Positions 48,414 to 60,095 are shown, counted from the first letter of the stretch. The stretch is DNA of 64,000 bases from Cryptomeria japonica (GCF_030272615.1 NC_081409.1:203733949-203797948), one strand, 5' to 3'. The notes: generated by a model from the letters alone, not told the origin. Program-made: numbers and translations.

Positions 48414-49912
48414 TTGTCCATAAACTTTGAGCAAAAGATTAAAATAAAGGACCAAGGCATGGAGGAGTACTTTTTTGAACCCCTGTGTCTATCTAAGTTG
48501 CCAACTTCACCAAGGTCTCATGGACAATCTTCCACATCAAGACATCAGGCAACACAACCCATCAATAAGTTTGATGGTAAATATATCCAAATGGGCACAC
48601 TAACTAAAGAATCAGACGACAAAGACATCCTTAGTTGGCTATACAAGGACGAGGAAGAAATAATAGTTGTTGCCCTAGAAGTGGTCGTTCCAACATAACA
48701 GTGTGGTAATGGGTTTAGAACCACACAACGCATGGGATACAAAGGAAAAGGTCCTATTGGCAAGTGCCAAGAAGGAATCATAGAACCTATACAACCCCAT
48801 TCACAATTTACAAAGGACAAATCGAGACTTGGATATAGCCAACAAATTCAACCTGTGCAAAAGACAGATCACCATAAAAAATCCCAATGGAAAGAAAAGG
48901 TGACACGTAACGAAGACTCATGGCAAGAGGTTCTACACCATGCAATAGAAAATACAAGAAAAGAAAAAGAGCATGAAGAAACTGAGAGGCAACAAGAAGA
49001 GCTCGCTATCCAAAGAGAGGAGGAATCTTATAAAAAAGTGCATCATGTGCAAGCACCTTATCAAACCAAATGCAAGCCATGACCCGAGGAGATTACTACT
49101 CAAAGAGGGGAAACTATGTATGAGCAAATTCAAAGAGTACAAGAAAACACCAAACTTGAATCTGAACAAGCTACCAAAATGGTGTCAATTATTAGTGACC
49201 TTTTCTCACCATATAACATACATGTCAGATTCAATGAAGTAACCTGGGATAGCGATTTTGAAACAGATTCCAATGAGTATGAGTGGGACACTTGATCTAA
49301 TATTACTGAGGATAATGAGGTGGATACAATCCACGCATACACACCCTTTCCTTATGAGGGACAAGGCTCGATCTCTAGATCATTTGAATTCGGACCACAA
49401 CATATCTATGAGGCTAGTGAAAATGAGCAATGCCAATACGAAAGAGGTAATATCGACGAGAGTACCATCAAAAACTTGAGACTGTTATAGACCTTACCCA
49501 TATTATGGACAACTATGACAATATCTCTATCATGACTCTCATAGTAGCTAACCTTGACCCACCAAATGAGTCCCTACCTCTCATCTATCCTAAACTTATA
49601 GACTGGGATGAATCTAAACACAATGACATACCCATATTCCAAAGTGATGAGCCATTTGTTCAATACCTCTGCTCTATTAACCCAAAAACATGCTCCACCA
49701 GTGAATCACATAACAATATCTGCAATCAGGGGATTGCCAAGTCTCTAAGTCACAAAAAGAACAAAATTGAAAATCAATCTAATGGTGAAAACCATCTAAT
49801 GGCAGTATTAGATCACAAAAAAAGTTTTTTAAAAAAGGACACATCTAATAGTGAAAAACTCTTTGAGGCACCTGAAGATGGGAGACTTAAAACTCCTCCT
49901 GAATATTACTAG
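48414..49912 (+). pseudogene. Spacer with G-patch between protease and RT
   Basis: The region encodes the hydrophilic spacer found between protease and RT in Tat elements. Near 48714-48840 it reads NGFRTTQRMGYKGKGPIGK, then IIEPIQPHSQ and KSRLGYSQ, a G-patch-type motif (MGYxGxGPxGK...LGY) that occurs in this position in some plant Ty3/gypsy polyproteins. After it comes a Lys/Glu/Gln-rich, coiled-coil-like stretch (49000-49080) and acidic text (FETDSNEYEWDT). Further on, FLKKDTSNSEKLFEAPEDGR leads towards the RT. Reading passes through several frames with stops. Confidence 0.75.
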
Positions 49913-50371
49913 GAGAGATCACCCATTTTGATTGAGTTGGCTAAATCAATAAACATTAGCATTGAAGTAGCAGCCAGAACTATACATTTGGCAGAATCAC
50001 TCACAGAAAAGGAAAGACTAGACTTTGTCAAATTTTTTAGGGAGAAGCAAATCAATTTTGCTGGGTCTTATGCAGACATGTCGGGGATAGATCCAAATCT
50101 CATCATACATCACTTGTCCATTGCTCCTGGAGCTAAACCTGTCAAACAATAATTAAGGAAGATGAACCCACATGTGGCCATCTTGGTAAAAGTATAGCTA
50201 AAGAAATTACTTGATGTAGGATTCATCCGACCAATTGATTATGCAAACTAGATCTCAAACATTGTACCAGTTTCTAAACCGGATAAAAGCATTAGGATTT
50301 GTACAGACTTTAGAGATCTCAACAAATCTTGTCTGAAGGATTACTTTCCTTTGCCAAGCATTGACACCATT
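49913..50371 (+). pseudogene. Tat-type RT, N-terminal half (split by nested element)
   Basis: Reads SPILIELAKSINISIEVAAR, RLDFVKFFREKQINFAGSYA, DMSGIDPNLIIHHLSIAPGA, KPVKQ*LRKMNPHVAILVKV, LLDVGFIRPIDYAN, ISNIVPVSKPDKSIRICTDF, RDLNKSCLKDYFPLPSIDTI. The frame stops at the Athila-type insertion and resumes with exact phase at 60096 (IDLTTVHAMLSLMDGLSGYN). Stops replace Gln (KPVKQ*), a residue in LVKV*LKK, and Trp (YAN*ISN). Confidence 0.92.
50367..50371. repeat. Target-site duplication, left
   Basis: CCATT, repeated at 60091-60095 on the far side of the Athila-type element. It comes from an ACC-ATT codon pair of the RT. Confidence 0.95.
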
Positions 50372-51590
50372 TGATGAGCCAAAATAATGGCTCCATTTTG
50401 TCAAATCTTGTCATAAAAGTCTTGTTTTGATAATATGTTTGGGTCATAGGAATTTCCTTGTTGATGTCTTTTTATAGTATTTTTGGACCTGATTTATCCT
50501 ATACCAAAGGTTGTTGACTAATGATCTTTATATAGTTAATCTATCCAAATTATCTAAATTAATATGATTTAATTTATGCTATGTTAACATTAATAGATAC
50601 ACATGTTTGTGTGCACATTAACACCATGTTGCAGGGTCAAATAAGATGAAAAGGTGATTAAGCTCATGATTTAAAGACATGTCAATATGTTGTTGGATGC
50701 AAACCCAGTCAAAGTGGAGAAGCATTGAAGAAGGTCATAACCAATTAACTGCTGCCTCAACAAAGCGATCTATGGAGCATTCATGATTGTTCCTGATGGA
50801 ACATAAATCCAGGAAGGAGATTACGCTATATTTTCTCAGCAGCAAAACAATTGTTGTTGTTATGCATTTATGTGTTGACTTCTTCTTGTGGTGTAATTAA
50901 TCATATTCACCTATTCCTCTAGGATGTGGGTTGATCAGTTAGGAGTTTATTATTAGTTTTCCTATAAATAAAAGGTCTCTATCTTCTCACGCAAGTAAGA
51001 AGGGAGAATGACCATAGAGTTAGTAATATTCAGTTTTCAAACTTATGTATGTGCAGTTAATTTGAAGTAAATAAAAAATAATGGTATTATGAGTTTATCA
51101 GTTGTTATCTTAGTTCTGGATATACTCATTCAAGGGGGCCCACTTGGTGAGTAGTTCATGTGTGTTCTTTAGTTAATTTTTTTTTAGTTATAGTTGTTGT
51201 TTTGGTATTCGACTATTCCTGCAGCCACTGAAAACAGTTCATGTGTTTGTTCCTGCAGCCAAAGCAAGCAGAGTAGTTCCTATCTGTCATCCAAACGTTG
51301 TTATTAGCAGTATTTGCTTAAGTTATTTTCAATTGTGAGTTTTAATATAGTATTAAGTTATCATGTTTCTGCATATTTGTTTCAGAGAATTTCCTTTTCC
51401 AGTAATAGAGTAAAATGGTTGCAATTTGAGTTTTAGTGCACACACAGTGCCGACCCATTTCAAGTTTAAGTCCCTGGTTGATAAAGTAAATGAATCTTTT
51501 CTAAAGGAAAGGTAGTTGTTCAGTAAGTATTTTTTATCTCTGAGCTGAGTCTTTAGAACCTAGTTGCTATTCCAATTGCAAGGACCAACA
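50372..51590 (+). repeat. 5' LTR of the Athila-type element
   Basis: 1,219 bp, TG...CA. The TATA-like box TATAAATA is at 50963-50970, within CCTATAAATAAAAGG. Aligned to the 3' LTR over its whole length. Confidence 0.96.
50963..50970 (+). promoter_or_regulatory. TATA box in the 5' LTR
   Basis: TATAAATA, in the conserved block TTTTCCTATAAATAAAAGGT shared with the 3' LTR (59464-59471). It lies just past the middle of the LTR, so transcription would start near 50995. Confidence 0.6.
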
Positions 51591-51594
51591 TTTT

Positions 51595-51612
51595 TGGCGT
51601 TGTTGTCGAGGA
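51595..51612 (+). other. Primer-binding site, tRNA-Asp-like
   Basis: TGGCGTTGTTGTCGAGGA starts four bases after the LTR. It is a decayed form of the tRNA-Asp-complementary site (TGGCGCCGTTGCCGGGGA) used by Athila-type elements. Confidence 0.85.
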
Positions 51613-51719
51613 TGGTGCCAAACTAAGAACCTGTTGTAGCCATTAGTTTTAAAATCTTTTTGTTTGTTTTAGATTTAGTTCTTAGCATTTATTTATAAAT
51701 TTTGTATGCATGGGTGAAG

Positions 51720-52735
51720 AAGATATGCATTAAGAAGAGTTATTCCCTCGCATCCTTCACTTGAAATAAACTCAAATCAAGACCTAGATATAAATCCTTT
51801 TGTTGAAGCCTTTGTGCGAGCTAGAAATCAGGGTATTTTTTATTTATCAGAAGGAGACCTTGATTTCTTGAATGAACCCCCTGAACAAAATATTTTACCT
51901 TTGGTTCTTTATCAAGGACCAATGGCAAGAAATCCTCCAGGAGGTGGAGGAGGGCCTCCACCTCTGCCTGTGAACCCAACATTTGAATTCCCTATTCCAG
52001 ACCTGCATGATAATGCAAATTTGAAGAATATACCAGCATCCTCCCTTCCAAAGTTCTATGGCTTGGTCACTGAAGACCCATATACCTTTCTATTTGAATT
52101 TGATATTCTTTGTTGAAGTTATGATTATACCACTGATGTCAATAAACTCAAACTATTTCCTGCTACTCTGAAAGAAGTTGGTCTTAGGTGGTTTCTGAGT
52201 TTAGGTAGAGATGTAATAACTACCTAGGATGAAATGAATGAAAAGTTTTGGAAAAAAGTATAAAGATTATTGCAGAGGAATTGATCAACATGGTGATGAT
52301 ATATTCTAGGTGACACAAAAAAAAGATGAAAGTCTGGAAGATTATCTTGAGAGATTTATGTTCAATGTCAAGAAATCTAAACACAATACCTTGAGTGAAG
52401 AATCCTTGAAATTGATTTTTCTAAGGGGAATAAATGAGGATTTTGTTGAATCATTAGACCTCATGGGAGGAGGAGATATTACTCAAACTCAATGGGATGA
52501 CATCAGTAAGATCTATCAAAAATACTCCAGGGCCTCTGCCAAGAAAGGTAGATATTATAGGTCTGGATCTTCAATAGCAAAAACATCTACAACTATTTCA
52601 AGGATGGAGATAACTCATCTGCTAATGGATTTTAAGGAGGATATTATTAATAACATGGCCACTCAATTGGATAAACTTCAGGCAAAGAAGAAACATGAGG
52701 AAGTAGAGGCAATGCTTTCTTAATTGTATCATCAT
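51720..52735 (+). pseudogene. Athila-type gag (broken)
   Basis: Reads PLVLYQGPMARNPPGGGGGP, LKNIPASSLPKFYGLVTEDP, YTFLFEFDILC*SYDYTTDV, KLKLFPATLKEVGLRWFLSL, GRDVITT*DEMNEKFWKK and, after a frameshift, ESLEDYLERFMFNVKKSKHN, LSEESLKLIFLRGINEDFVE. This is the plant retrotransposon gag domain. The stops sit at an Arg or Cys codon (TGA) and at a Trp codon (TAG). A Cys/His-containing stretch (YHHCRQKKDCIC) just downstream may be a degenerate knuckle. The N-terminal start is unclear because the first ATG (51710) runs into a stop after a few codons. Confidence 0.88.
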
Positions 52736-53480
52736 TGTAGGCAAAAGAAGGACTGCATATGTAAGCTCCTTGCTAAAATTGACAGTTAGCTGACTCCATA
52801 TTTCAAGCTAGTTTATGGAGATAACAATCAACTCTTCTATATTACACAATGAAGGCCATGGCCCCCAAGACAAGGTATGCCACAAGATCCATTGTCTTTT
52901 TCTGGTTCTTATGGGAATGCACAGAACAATCAGTGGCAACCTCCATATTCCCAGAATTTTGGGAATTATACTCCTCAATCTTGGAATAACTCCCAAAATT
53001 CTTGGCCCAATTATCAAAACCCCTCCTTTCAGTGGCGACAACCACAAGGAAATTGGTCACAACCTCAAGGTAACTAGTAGCAGTCACCTCAATGGAGGGG
53101 AGGTCAGCAATGGTCAAACTAATCCTCTAGTTTCCTGCAGACACCACAACAGTCCCAACAACCAACTTTAATGCTACCAGCTGCTAATGATACTCCACCC
53201 AATTAAACTCAACTTCCAACACTGCCTATGCCAAATCCTAATAATAAACTTCAGTAACAACAAAAAGTTTATTCAACAGATCCTAATCAATATCTTGCAT
53301 ATTCTCTCAGTATAAGTGATATTCACTTACGGTCAAGAACAACCTTACCTGTCCCATATCCTCCATTTATAACCGAATTACCATCTAAGGAGATTGCACA
53401 TGATACTATACCTGACCAGCCTATAGATCCTAAACAAATACCTCAATCTGAAACTTCAGACACTGTCAGAACACCACCAT
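52736..53480 (+). other. Gln/Asn/Pro-rich gag-protease linker
   Basis: In shifting frames it encodes low-complexity text such as PYSQNFGNYTPQSWNNSQNS and WSQPQGN. It lies between gag and protease and was presumably part of the polyprotein. Confidence 0.6.
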
Positions 53481-54185
53481 TTCCACAAAGATTGCAGGTA
53501 GAAGTGACTACGCAGCAGGATGACATAGATTTTGATCTTATTGATCAATTAAAACATATATATGTAAATATTCCACTATTCCAAGCTATTAAGGATATTC
53601 CCATATATGTTAAATCTATTAAAGGGGCATGTTTAAAGAAACTTGGACGTAAGAAAAAGGACCCACAAATAGTCCATGTAATGAGACAACTGGCATATAT
53701 TATGTTAGGAAAAGTTACAGTCATACCCAAAGAGTCCTATTGTGAAAGTAGTTATCAATGGAACTCAAATTAGGAATGCCCTGATAGATTTAGGAGTAGC
53801 TATAAATGTTATGACCAAGGATGTCATGCAGAAACTCAATATTACTAGTCTTCAATCTACTCCAACAGTCCTATAGGTTTGGCCTGATGGGATAGTTGAG
53901 GATGTTGTTGTTACATTAGATTCTTGGGAATATCCAGCTGATTTTATGGTACTCTCTCCTAAGGAAACATTGGGGGGATATCCAATCATTTTGGGAAGAC
54001 CTTGGCTTGCTACAATTGATGCATACATAGGGTGTAGATTAGAGGATATGACCATTTCATATGGTACCACAACTAAAATACTTGCACTTTATTCTCTTGC
54101 ACAACCGCAACTTGATCAAGAGCAAGTAGTATGGTCAGATGTAGGAGAAGAAGCAAAGGAACTCAATTTTGTTCATAGTTTATGA
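53481..54185 (+). pseudogene. Athila-type protease region
   Basis: A lead-in FDLIDQLKHIYVNIPLFQAI, KKLGRKKKDPQIVHVMRQLA and YIMLGKVTVIPK is followed, after a frameshift near 53740, by the aspartic protease: VKVVINGTQIRNALIDLGVA (catalytic DLG at 53787), INVMTKDVMQKLNITSLQ, DGIVEDVVVTLDSWEYPADF, VLSPKETLGGYPIILGRPWL and ATIDAYIGCRLEDMTIS. The DLG(A) signature, rather than DTG or DSG, is usual for this lineage, so the active site may be intact. A TAG follows PTVL. Confidence 0.9.
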
Positions 54186-54283
54186 TGTTGGCTAGGGAAC
54201 CATTCATGGAACTCCAAGAAGATGATAAGGTAGTCTCTAATATCATAAAAAATTATTATGGTACAAGTCAGTAGTTACATGGT

Positions 54284-55975
54284 TTGTCAACATGTCCTTT
54301 GCATACTCTCCTTCCATCTACCAGTTCTTTGGATTCTCCTGCAACCACAAAAATATTTCATACCTTGCTACCACAGGAAATCCAAACCCCTTGTTTACCT
54401 GTAGTATCTCAAAATGAATCAACTACTCAAGTAGAGGTTGCTTCAAGAAAATATTCGAATATCAATGGTCAGCTTACAACAGACCAAAGATTGTCCTTGA
54501 CGAAACTACTCAAGACCCATAAACAGGCCTTTGCATGGGATTATCATGATATGAAGGGATTGGATCCTAAATTGTGTACTCATAGGGTTTATATCAGAGA
54601 AGATTGTAATCCAGTTAGACAACCTCAGCGAAGGATTAATCCTGCATTAAGGGAAATAGTCAAGGAAGAATTACAAAAAATTTAATGCAGGGTTCATTTA
54701 CCCTATATCAGACAGTTTATGGGTATCTCCTCTAGTTATAGTCCCTAAAAAAGGAGGTAAATGGAGAGTTTGTGTGGACTATAGGGAGATCAACACTGCT
54801 ACTAAGAAAGATCATTTCCCACTTCCTTTCATTGATCAGGTATTGGATTATTTAGCAGGAAAACAATACTTTTCTTTTTTTGATGGGTTTAGTGGTTACA
54901 ATCAAATTAGGATTACTCCAAAAGACCAGGAGAAGACAACCTTCACTTGCCCTTGGGGAATGTATGCCTATTTAGTTCTTCCATTTGGTCTATGCAATGC
55001 TCTTGCAACCTTTCAGAGAGTTGTCCTCAGTATGTTGTCAAATATTTCTCATGATTGCATGGAAATCTATATGGATGATTCCACTACTTACGGGGTTACT
55101 TTTGAGGAAGCATTGCAAAATCTTGGCAAAGTGTTACAATGGTGTGAGGATCATAATTTGTCCCTAAATAGTGAAAAGTACTTCATGATGATGCAAGAAG
55201 GGATAGTATTGGGACATCATATTTCTTAGGAGGGTATTCAAGTTGACCCTTCCAAAATTGAGGTAATAATCAACCTCCCTGGCCCTGCAAAACAAAAAGA
55301 TGTAAGAAGTTTCTTAGGCCATGCAGGGTACTATAGAAGATTTATAAAGGACTTTAGTAAGATGGAAAGACCACTATATTCTCTCTTGACAAAAGAAGTT
55401 GAGTTTGAATGGAGCTCTAACCCAAGCTCTTGTGCTCAAAGGACCTTATTGGTCTTTCCCTTTTCAGATTCACACAAATGCATTAGATCTTGCAATTGGA
55501 GCAGTTTTGGGACAAAAACAAGGAGTTTTAGAGAATGCAATTTATTATATCAACAAAAATCTGTAGGGACCTAAATTAAATTATATTGTCATAGAAAAGG
55601 AAATGTTAGCTATTAGCTATGCCCTCAACAAGTTAAGACACTACATCACTGGCTATCAGATATTTTTGCATACTGATCATGCAACCATCAAATACCTTAC
55701 GAATAAAAGTTCTATAACTGGCAGATTGGCACGGTGGTTATTGTTGATGAAGGAATTTGACATCACTATCATTGATAAGCCAGGTAAGGCAAATGTTGTA
55801 GCAAACTTTTTGTCCAGAATTCAAACAAAGGATGATCCTACAGCCATTAATGATTCCTTCCCAGATGATCTTTTGTTTTCAATTAATGTGCACACTCCAT
55901 GGTATGCAGACATAGCTAATTACCTAGTAGCTAACAAAATTCCTCCTCATTTCTCGCCCAAATACTTGTAGAAAA
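54284..55975 (+). pseudogene. Athila-type reverse transcriptase and RNase H (broken)
   Basis: The lead-in TDQRLSLTKLLKTHKQAFAW, DYHDMKGLDPKLCTHRVYI and RQPQRRINPALREIVKEELQ is followed by a frameshift. RT proper reads VSPLVIVPKKGGKWRVCVDY, REINTATKKDHFPLPFIDQV, FFDGFSGYNQIRITPKDQEK, LPFGLCNALATFQR, and the active site YMDD at 55068-55079, which is intact. After GHHIS and a TAG come VDPSKIEVIINLPGPAKQKD and VRSFLGHAGYYRRFIKDFSK. RNase H then shows QIHTNALDLAIGAVLGQKQG, NKNL*GPKLNY, EKEMLAISYALNKLRHYITG, LHTDHATIKYL, ARWLLLMKEFDITIIDKPGK and ANVVANFLSRIQ. Stops fall at codons expected to be Gln or Lys. Confidence 0.95.
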
Positions 55976-56019
55976 GAGTTTCAATTTTTCATGGATAGCA
56001 GATTGCTTATTCTATACAG

Positions 56020-57164
56020 GGCCAGATCAAGTTACGAGGCAGTTTGTTTGAGAAGATGAAACTTATGATATCCTTCATGCTTGTCATGATGAGCCTTGTG
56101 GAGGACACTTTGTTGCCAAGAGAACAGTTATAAAGATCATGAATACAGGTTATTATTGGCCAAATTTGCATAGAGATGTAGTCAAGTATACCAGAAAGTG
56201 TGATCAATGTCATAGGATGGGTAGACCTACTTGGTCTAATGAGATGCCTTTGCATCCACATGTAGTTGTTACACTATTTGACAAATGGGGATTAGACTTT
56301 GTTGGGCCAATTGGTCCACCCTCAAATGGTAGATCATACATTCTGGTGTGTACTGACTATGTTACAAAATGGGTTGAGGTAAGAGCATTCAAGCATGCCA
56401 GAGATAACAAGGTAGCAAAATTTATGTATGAGGAAATCTTTACAAGATATGGAGTTCTGAGGGAGATAGTGACTAATCAAGGAGCACAATTTACTTCCAC
56501 TTTGATTACAGCCTTGGTCAATGAATGTAATATAAGGCATAGAAAGTCAACCCCCTACCATCCTCAAACCAATGGACAAGCTGAAATCACCAATAGGTAG
56601 ATTGAATCTATACTGACCAAAACAGTAGCCCTTCATCAAAAGGATTGGTCTAGTAGGTTGCTTGAAGCAGTTTGGGCATATAGGACCACATGGAAAACAA
56701 CAACAGGTTTTACATCCTTTGAGATGGTGTATGAAAAATTAGCTATGATGCCTATGGAATTTGAGCATAAAACACTTAAAACAACCATAGCCTTGGATAT
56801 GACTCTCTCTGTAGCTCAATAGGATAGGAACCTACGGCTTAATGCCTTAGATGAAATCAGGAAGTCTGCCCTGCAACACACAAAAATAGTTCAGAATCAG
56901 CGCATGAAATGGCATAATAGATATATCAAAGATAAAGCATTCAACCCAGGAGATTGCACCCTTCTGTGTGACTCGAAGTATAAGGACAATTTGGGCAAAC
57001 TACAGATGCGTTGGTTAGGGCCTTATGAGGTGATTGAAACATTTCCAAATGGTGTAGTAAGATTGGCCACTATTAATTTCATAAAATTCAAATTGTTGGT
57101 AACTGGTCATCATTTGCGCCTCTATCATAAGTCGCTTTCCAAAGAGGAGTTCCTGCAATAATTC
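56020..57164 (+). pseudogene. Athila-type integrase (one catalytic Asp changed)
   Basis: Zinc-finger region DILHACHDEPCGGHFVAKRT and YTRKCDQCHRMGRP (HHCC complete). Core: KWGLDFVGPIG (first Asp), then IVTNQGAQFTS, where Asn occupies the second Asp position, and NGQAEITNR with Glu exactly 35 residues on. The Asp-to-Asn change would abolish activity. After a TAG, IESILTKTVALHQKDWSSRL, LEAVWAYRTTWKTTTGFT and, after a second TAG, MKWHNRYIKDKAFNPGD, LGKLQMRWLGPYEVIETFPN, then GHHLRLYHK to a stop at 57159-57161. The rest of the gene is fairly well preserved. Confidence 0.94.
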
Positions 57165-57929
57165 ACTATTCCGGAAGGTTCCAGGATTCTTGCAGCAAAA
57201 GAAGGCGACCTTGTCGTCCCACCTTCTTCCTAATTTTCTTGCCTTGCAAGATCATAATAAATACTTCTGTATCTTATGGAAGTACCCTTCTTCACAATAA
57301 ATATTCCATCTTCGTACTCGCCAATCACTCTTCCCTATCATTCCATGCCATTCATTTTGCCTCTTCTCTTGTCGTATATAGAGGATCTACTTCATGCCAA
57401 ATATATTTTTCCCAACTTCTATCATTATGGCATGATAACAGGTACACTCGTGTGTATTTATTTTTTGTTGTATATATTTATTAAACCATATTTTGTACAA
57501 TAATAAAATTTGCATAGTATTATTTTTAGTCATTTTCCACATGTGTGGACACATGTTACACCATAGGTTGGGGGGGAGTATGATAATTCTTATGTCATTT
57601 CAAATAAAGTTTAAATTTCAAATTATTTTCCTTTGATGTGACATTATGTACTTTGTTTTATTGATATACCTTCCGCCCCCACCGTTTCTCTTCGCTTGCC
57701 TTTCGTTATTTTGAATTTGTGGCTGAGTTATTTGCAAGCAGAGCATATTTTCTTGTGATAATTTGTAGAGTTTATTTACAAAGTTTAGACTTGGGTATAT
57801 TTCTGCAAGTGGTGAGTTTTGAGTATTAAAGTTGCAATGGGTGGTCTGCTAGTTCACCATGAGCCTACGGTGCATGATGTCCTCATGTGAGATCAGGTTT
57901 GTGAACCTGAATTCCGAAATAGCAGCTAG
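57165..57929 (+). other. Non-coding spacer between integrase and the extra ORF
   Basis: AT-rich with short frames only, containing the internal polypurine tract. Spacers of this kind are usual before an extra ORF. Confidence 0.5.
57565..57580 (+). other. Internal polypurine tract
   Basis: AGGTTGGGGGGGAGTA closely resembles the tract next to the 3' LTR (AGGTTGGGGGGTAA at 58863-58876), but lies between integrase and the extra ORF. A second, internal polypurine tract here could prime plus-strand synthesis. Confidence 0.55.
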
Positions 57930-58702
57930 ATAGATTATTTTCTGAAGCTAACAGAGTTCAATGAAGATATTGCAATTGAATTCACCCGTAAATTTTCTGA
58001 TGGGGAAGCTCAGGTGAAAAGGTTGAGAGTTGTTGCTACATATGACATGATTGCAAAAGTAGCTAGGTTGCCAGTAGATGGGGAAAAATACCCTGAAACA
58101 AAGGACACACAAAGTGTGAGGGCAGAGTTTACGCAGCCAGTTGACCCACCTTTGGTAACAAACAAGCAAGGGACCAGATGAGAATCCCTCCCCCCAGATG
58201 GAGAGCAATAGCACTATATATTATGAAATAATTGACTTGAGAAGGGAGATTATCATGCCTACATTCTCACCATTTTAATCTCCTGAGTCATCTGCGCCAT
58301 GGGAGGAGAATGAATGTTCCTAATGTATTGTATAATCTTTTGTCCATCAGTACAACAAAGACACAAAAAGGTAGGCCTCACTTTGTCACTCATCATTGTT
58401 TAATTAAATTATTGGTTGAAAGGTCTCTGAGAGATGTTTCCTAGATGACCTAGGATGAATTTGTGCAAGTTAGAAGGTTTAGGGTAAATAATATGGGTCC
58501 AGCAGAACATCCCCTGGCTCAAGAAGGGGAAAATTTAGCCGAACCTGGTCTTGCCCTTGAACCCTCATCCTCCAGGATGTCACCAGTTGAGGATGTTCCT
58601 ATAGCAGAGGAACCCTTGCCAGAAGAAACCTTGTCAGAAGCTACAGAAATCTTGGCAGGGGTTCCATCACAAACCCCAATAAGAACTAGGGTTGCTGTAT
58701 GA
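57930..58702 (+). pseudogene. Additional ORF between integrase and 3' LTR
   Basis: A sense frame open from 57930 reads YFLKLTEFNEDIAIEFTRKF, SDGEAQVKRLRVVATYDMIA, KVARLPVDGEKYPETKDTQS, TQPVDPPLVTNKQGTR and stops at 58181. A frame shift lower down, RWRAIALYIMK, then RRMNVPNVLYNLLSISTTKT, QKGRPHFVTHHCLIKLLVER, SLRDVS*MT*DEFVQVRRFR and a Glu/Pro-rich tail (EHPLAQEGENLAEPGLALEP) continue it to 58702. This is a roughly 250-residue protein that I cannot name. Athila elements are known for an additional, sometimes envelope-like, ORF in this place, but I see no clear signal peptide or membrane segment, so an envelope role is not supported. Confidence 0.75.
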
Positions 58703-58862
58703 AAGGAGAAAGGTAAAGAGAAATAGGTTGACACAGAGAAGAAGAAGGAAAAAGGAACAAGTGTAGATTCCACCCCTCCTATCACAAGGAAAAGGAGGAT
58801 CTGGACAGGTTACCTCCGACAATTTCAAAATTAATACAAGGATTATAAACTTTCAAGAAGCT

Positions 58863-58876
58863 AGGTTGGGGGGTAA
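58863..58876 (+). other. Polypurine tract before the 3' LTR
   Basis: AGGTTGGGGGGTAA directly precedes the TGATGAGC of the 3' LTR. It is the expected primer for plus-strand DNA synthesis. Confidence 0.8.
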
Positions 58877-60090
58877 TGATGAGCAAAATAATGACTCCAT
58901 TTTGTTGAATCTTGTCATAAAACTCTTGTTTTCATAATATTCTTGGGTCATAGAACTTTCCTTGTTGATGTATTTTTCTAGTATTTCTGGACCTGATTTA
59001 TCCTCTACCAAAGGTTGTTAACTAATGATCTTTATACAATTAATCTATGTAAATTATCTAAATTAATATGGTTTAATTTATGCTATGTTAACATCAATAG
59101 GTACGCATGTTTTTGTGCACATTAACACCATGATGCAGGGTCAGATAAGATGAAAACGTGATTAAGCTTGCGGTTTAAAGACACGTCAATATGTCGATGG
59201 ATGCAGACCCAGTCAAAGTAGAGCAGTGTTGAAGAAGGTCATAACCAATTTACCACTTCCTTAGCGGAGTGATCTGTGGACCATTCATGATTGTTCCTAA
59301 TGGAACATAAATCTAGGAAGGCGGTTATGCTATATTTTCTCAGTAGCAGAACAATTGTTGTTCTACATTTACGTGTTGATTTCTTCTTCTAGTGTAGTTA
59401 ATCTTGTTCATCTGTTCCTCTGGGACGTGGGTTGATCAGTTAGGAGTTTATTATTAGTTTTCCTATAAATAAAAGGTCTATATCTTCTCACGCGAGTAAG
59501 AAGGGAGAACGACCATAGAGAAAATAATATTCAGTTTTCAAACTTATGTATGTGCAGTCAATTTGAAGTAAATAAAAATAATGGTATTCTGAGTTTATCA
59601 GTTGTTATATGAGTTCTGGATATACTCATTCAAGGGGGCCCACTTGGTGAGTAGTTGCTCTGTGCTCTTTAGTTAATTTTCATTTTGTTATAGTTGTTGT
59701 TTTTGTATTCGACTGTTTCTGTAGCCACTCGAAACAATTCCTGTGTATGTTCCTACAACCAAAGTAGCAGAGTAGTTCCTATCTATTGTCCAGAATGTTG
59801 TCATTAGCAGTATTTTCTTAAGTTATTTTCAATTGTGAGTTTTAATATAGTATTAAGTTATCATGTTTCTGCATATTTGTTTTAGAGAATTTCCTTTTCC
59901 AGAAATAGAGTAAAATGGTTGTAATTTGAGTTTTAGTCCACATATAGTGCCGACCCATTTCAAGTTTGCGTCCCTGGTCGATAAAGTAAATGAATCTTTT
60001 CTAAAGGAAAGGTAGTTGTTTAGTAAGGATGTTTTGTCTATGAGTTGAGTCTTTAGAACCTAGTTGCTATTCCAATTGCAAGGACCAACA
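58877..60090 (+). repeat. 3' LTR of the Athila-type element
   Basis: 1,214 bp, TG...CA, co-linear with the 5' LTR, with scattered substitutions and few indels. TATA box TATAAATA at 59464-59471. Confidence 0.96.
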
Positions 60091-60095
60091 CCATT
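60091..60095. repeat. Target-site duplication, right
   Basis: CCATT, matching 50367-50371. Deleting one copy and the element rejoins the RT reading frame (PSIDTI-IDLTTV). Confidence 0.95.

Larger units (their letters stand above)
50372..60090 (+). mobile_element. Complete Athila-type Ty3/gypsy retrotransposon, 9.7 kb
   Basis: Two LTRs (50372-51590 and 58877-60090) begin TGATGAGC and end GACCAACA, and a perfect 5-bp CCATT duplication flanks them. The order is tRNA-Asp-like primer site, gag, protease, RT, RNase H, integrase, an additional sense ORF, polypurine tract, 3' LTR. The primer site and the extra ORF after integrase point to the Athila lineage, and the protein pattern agrees. By eye the LTRs differ at about a dozen of their first 120 positions, so insertion is not recent. 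All coding parts have stops. Confidence 0.95.
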
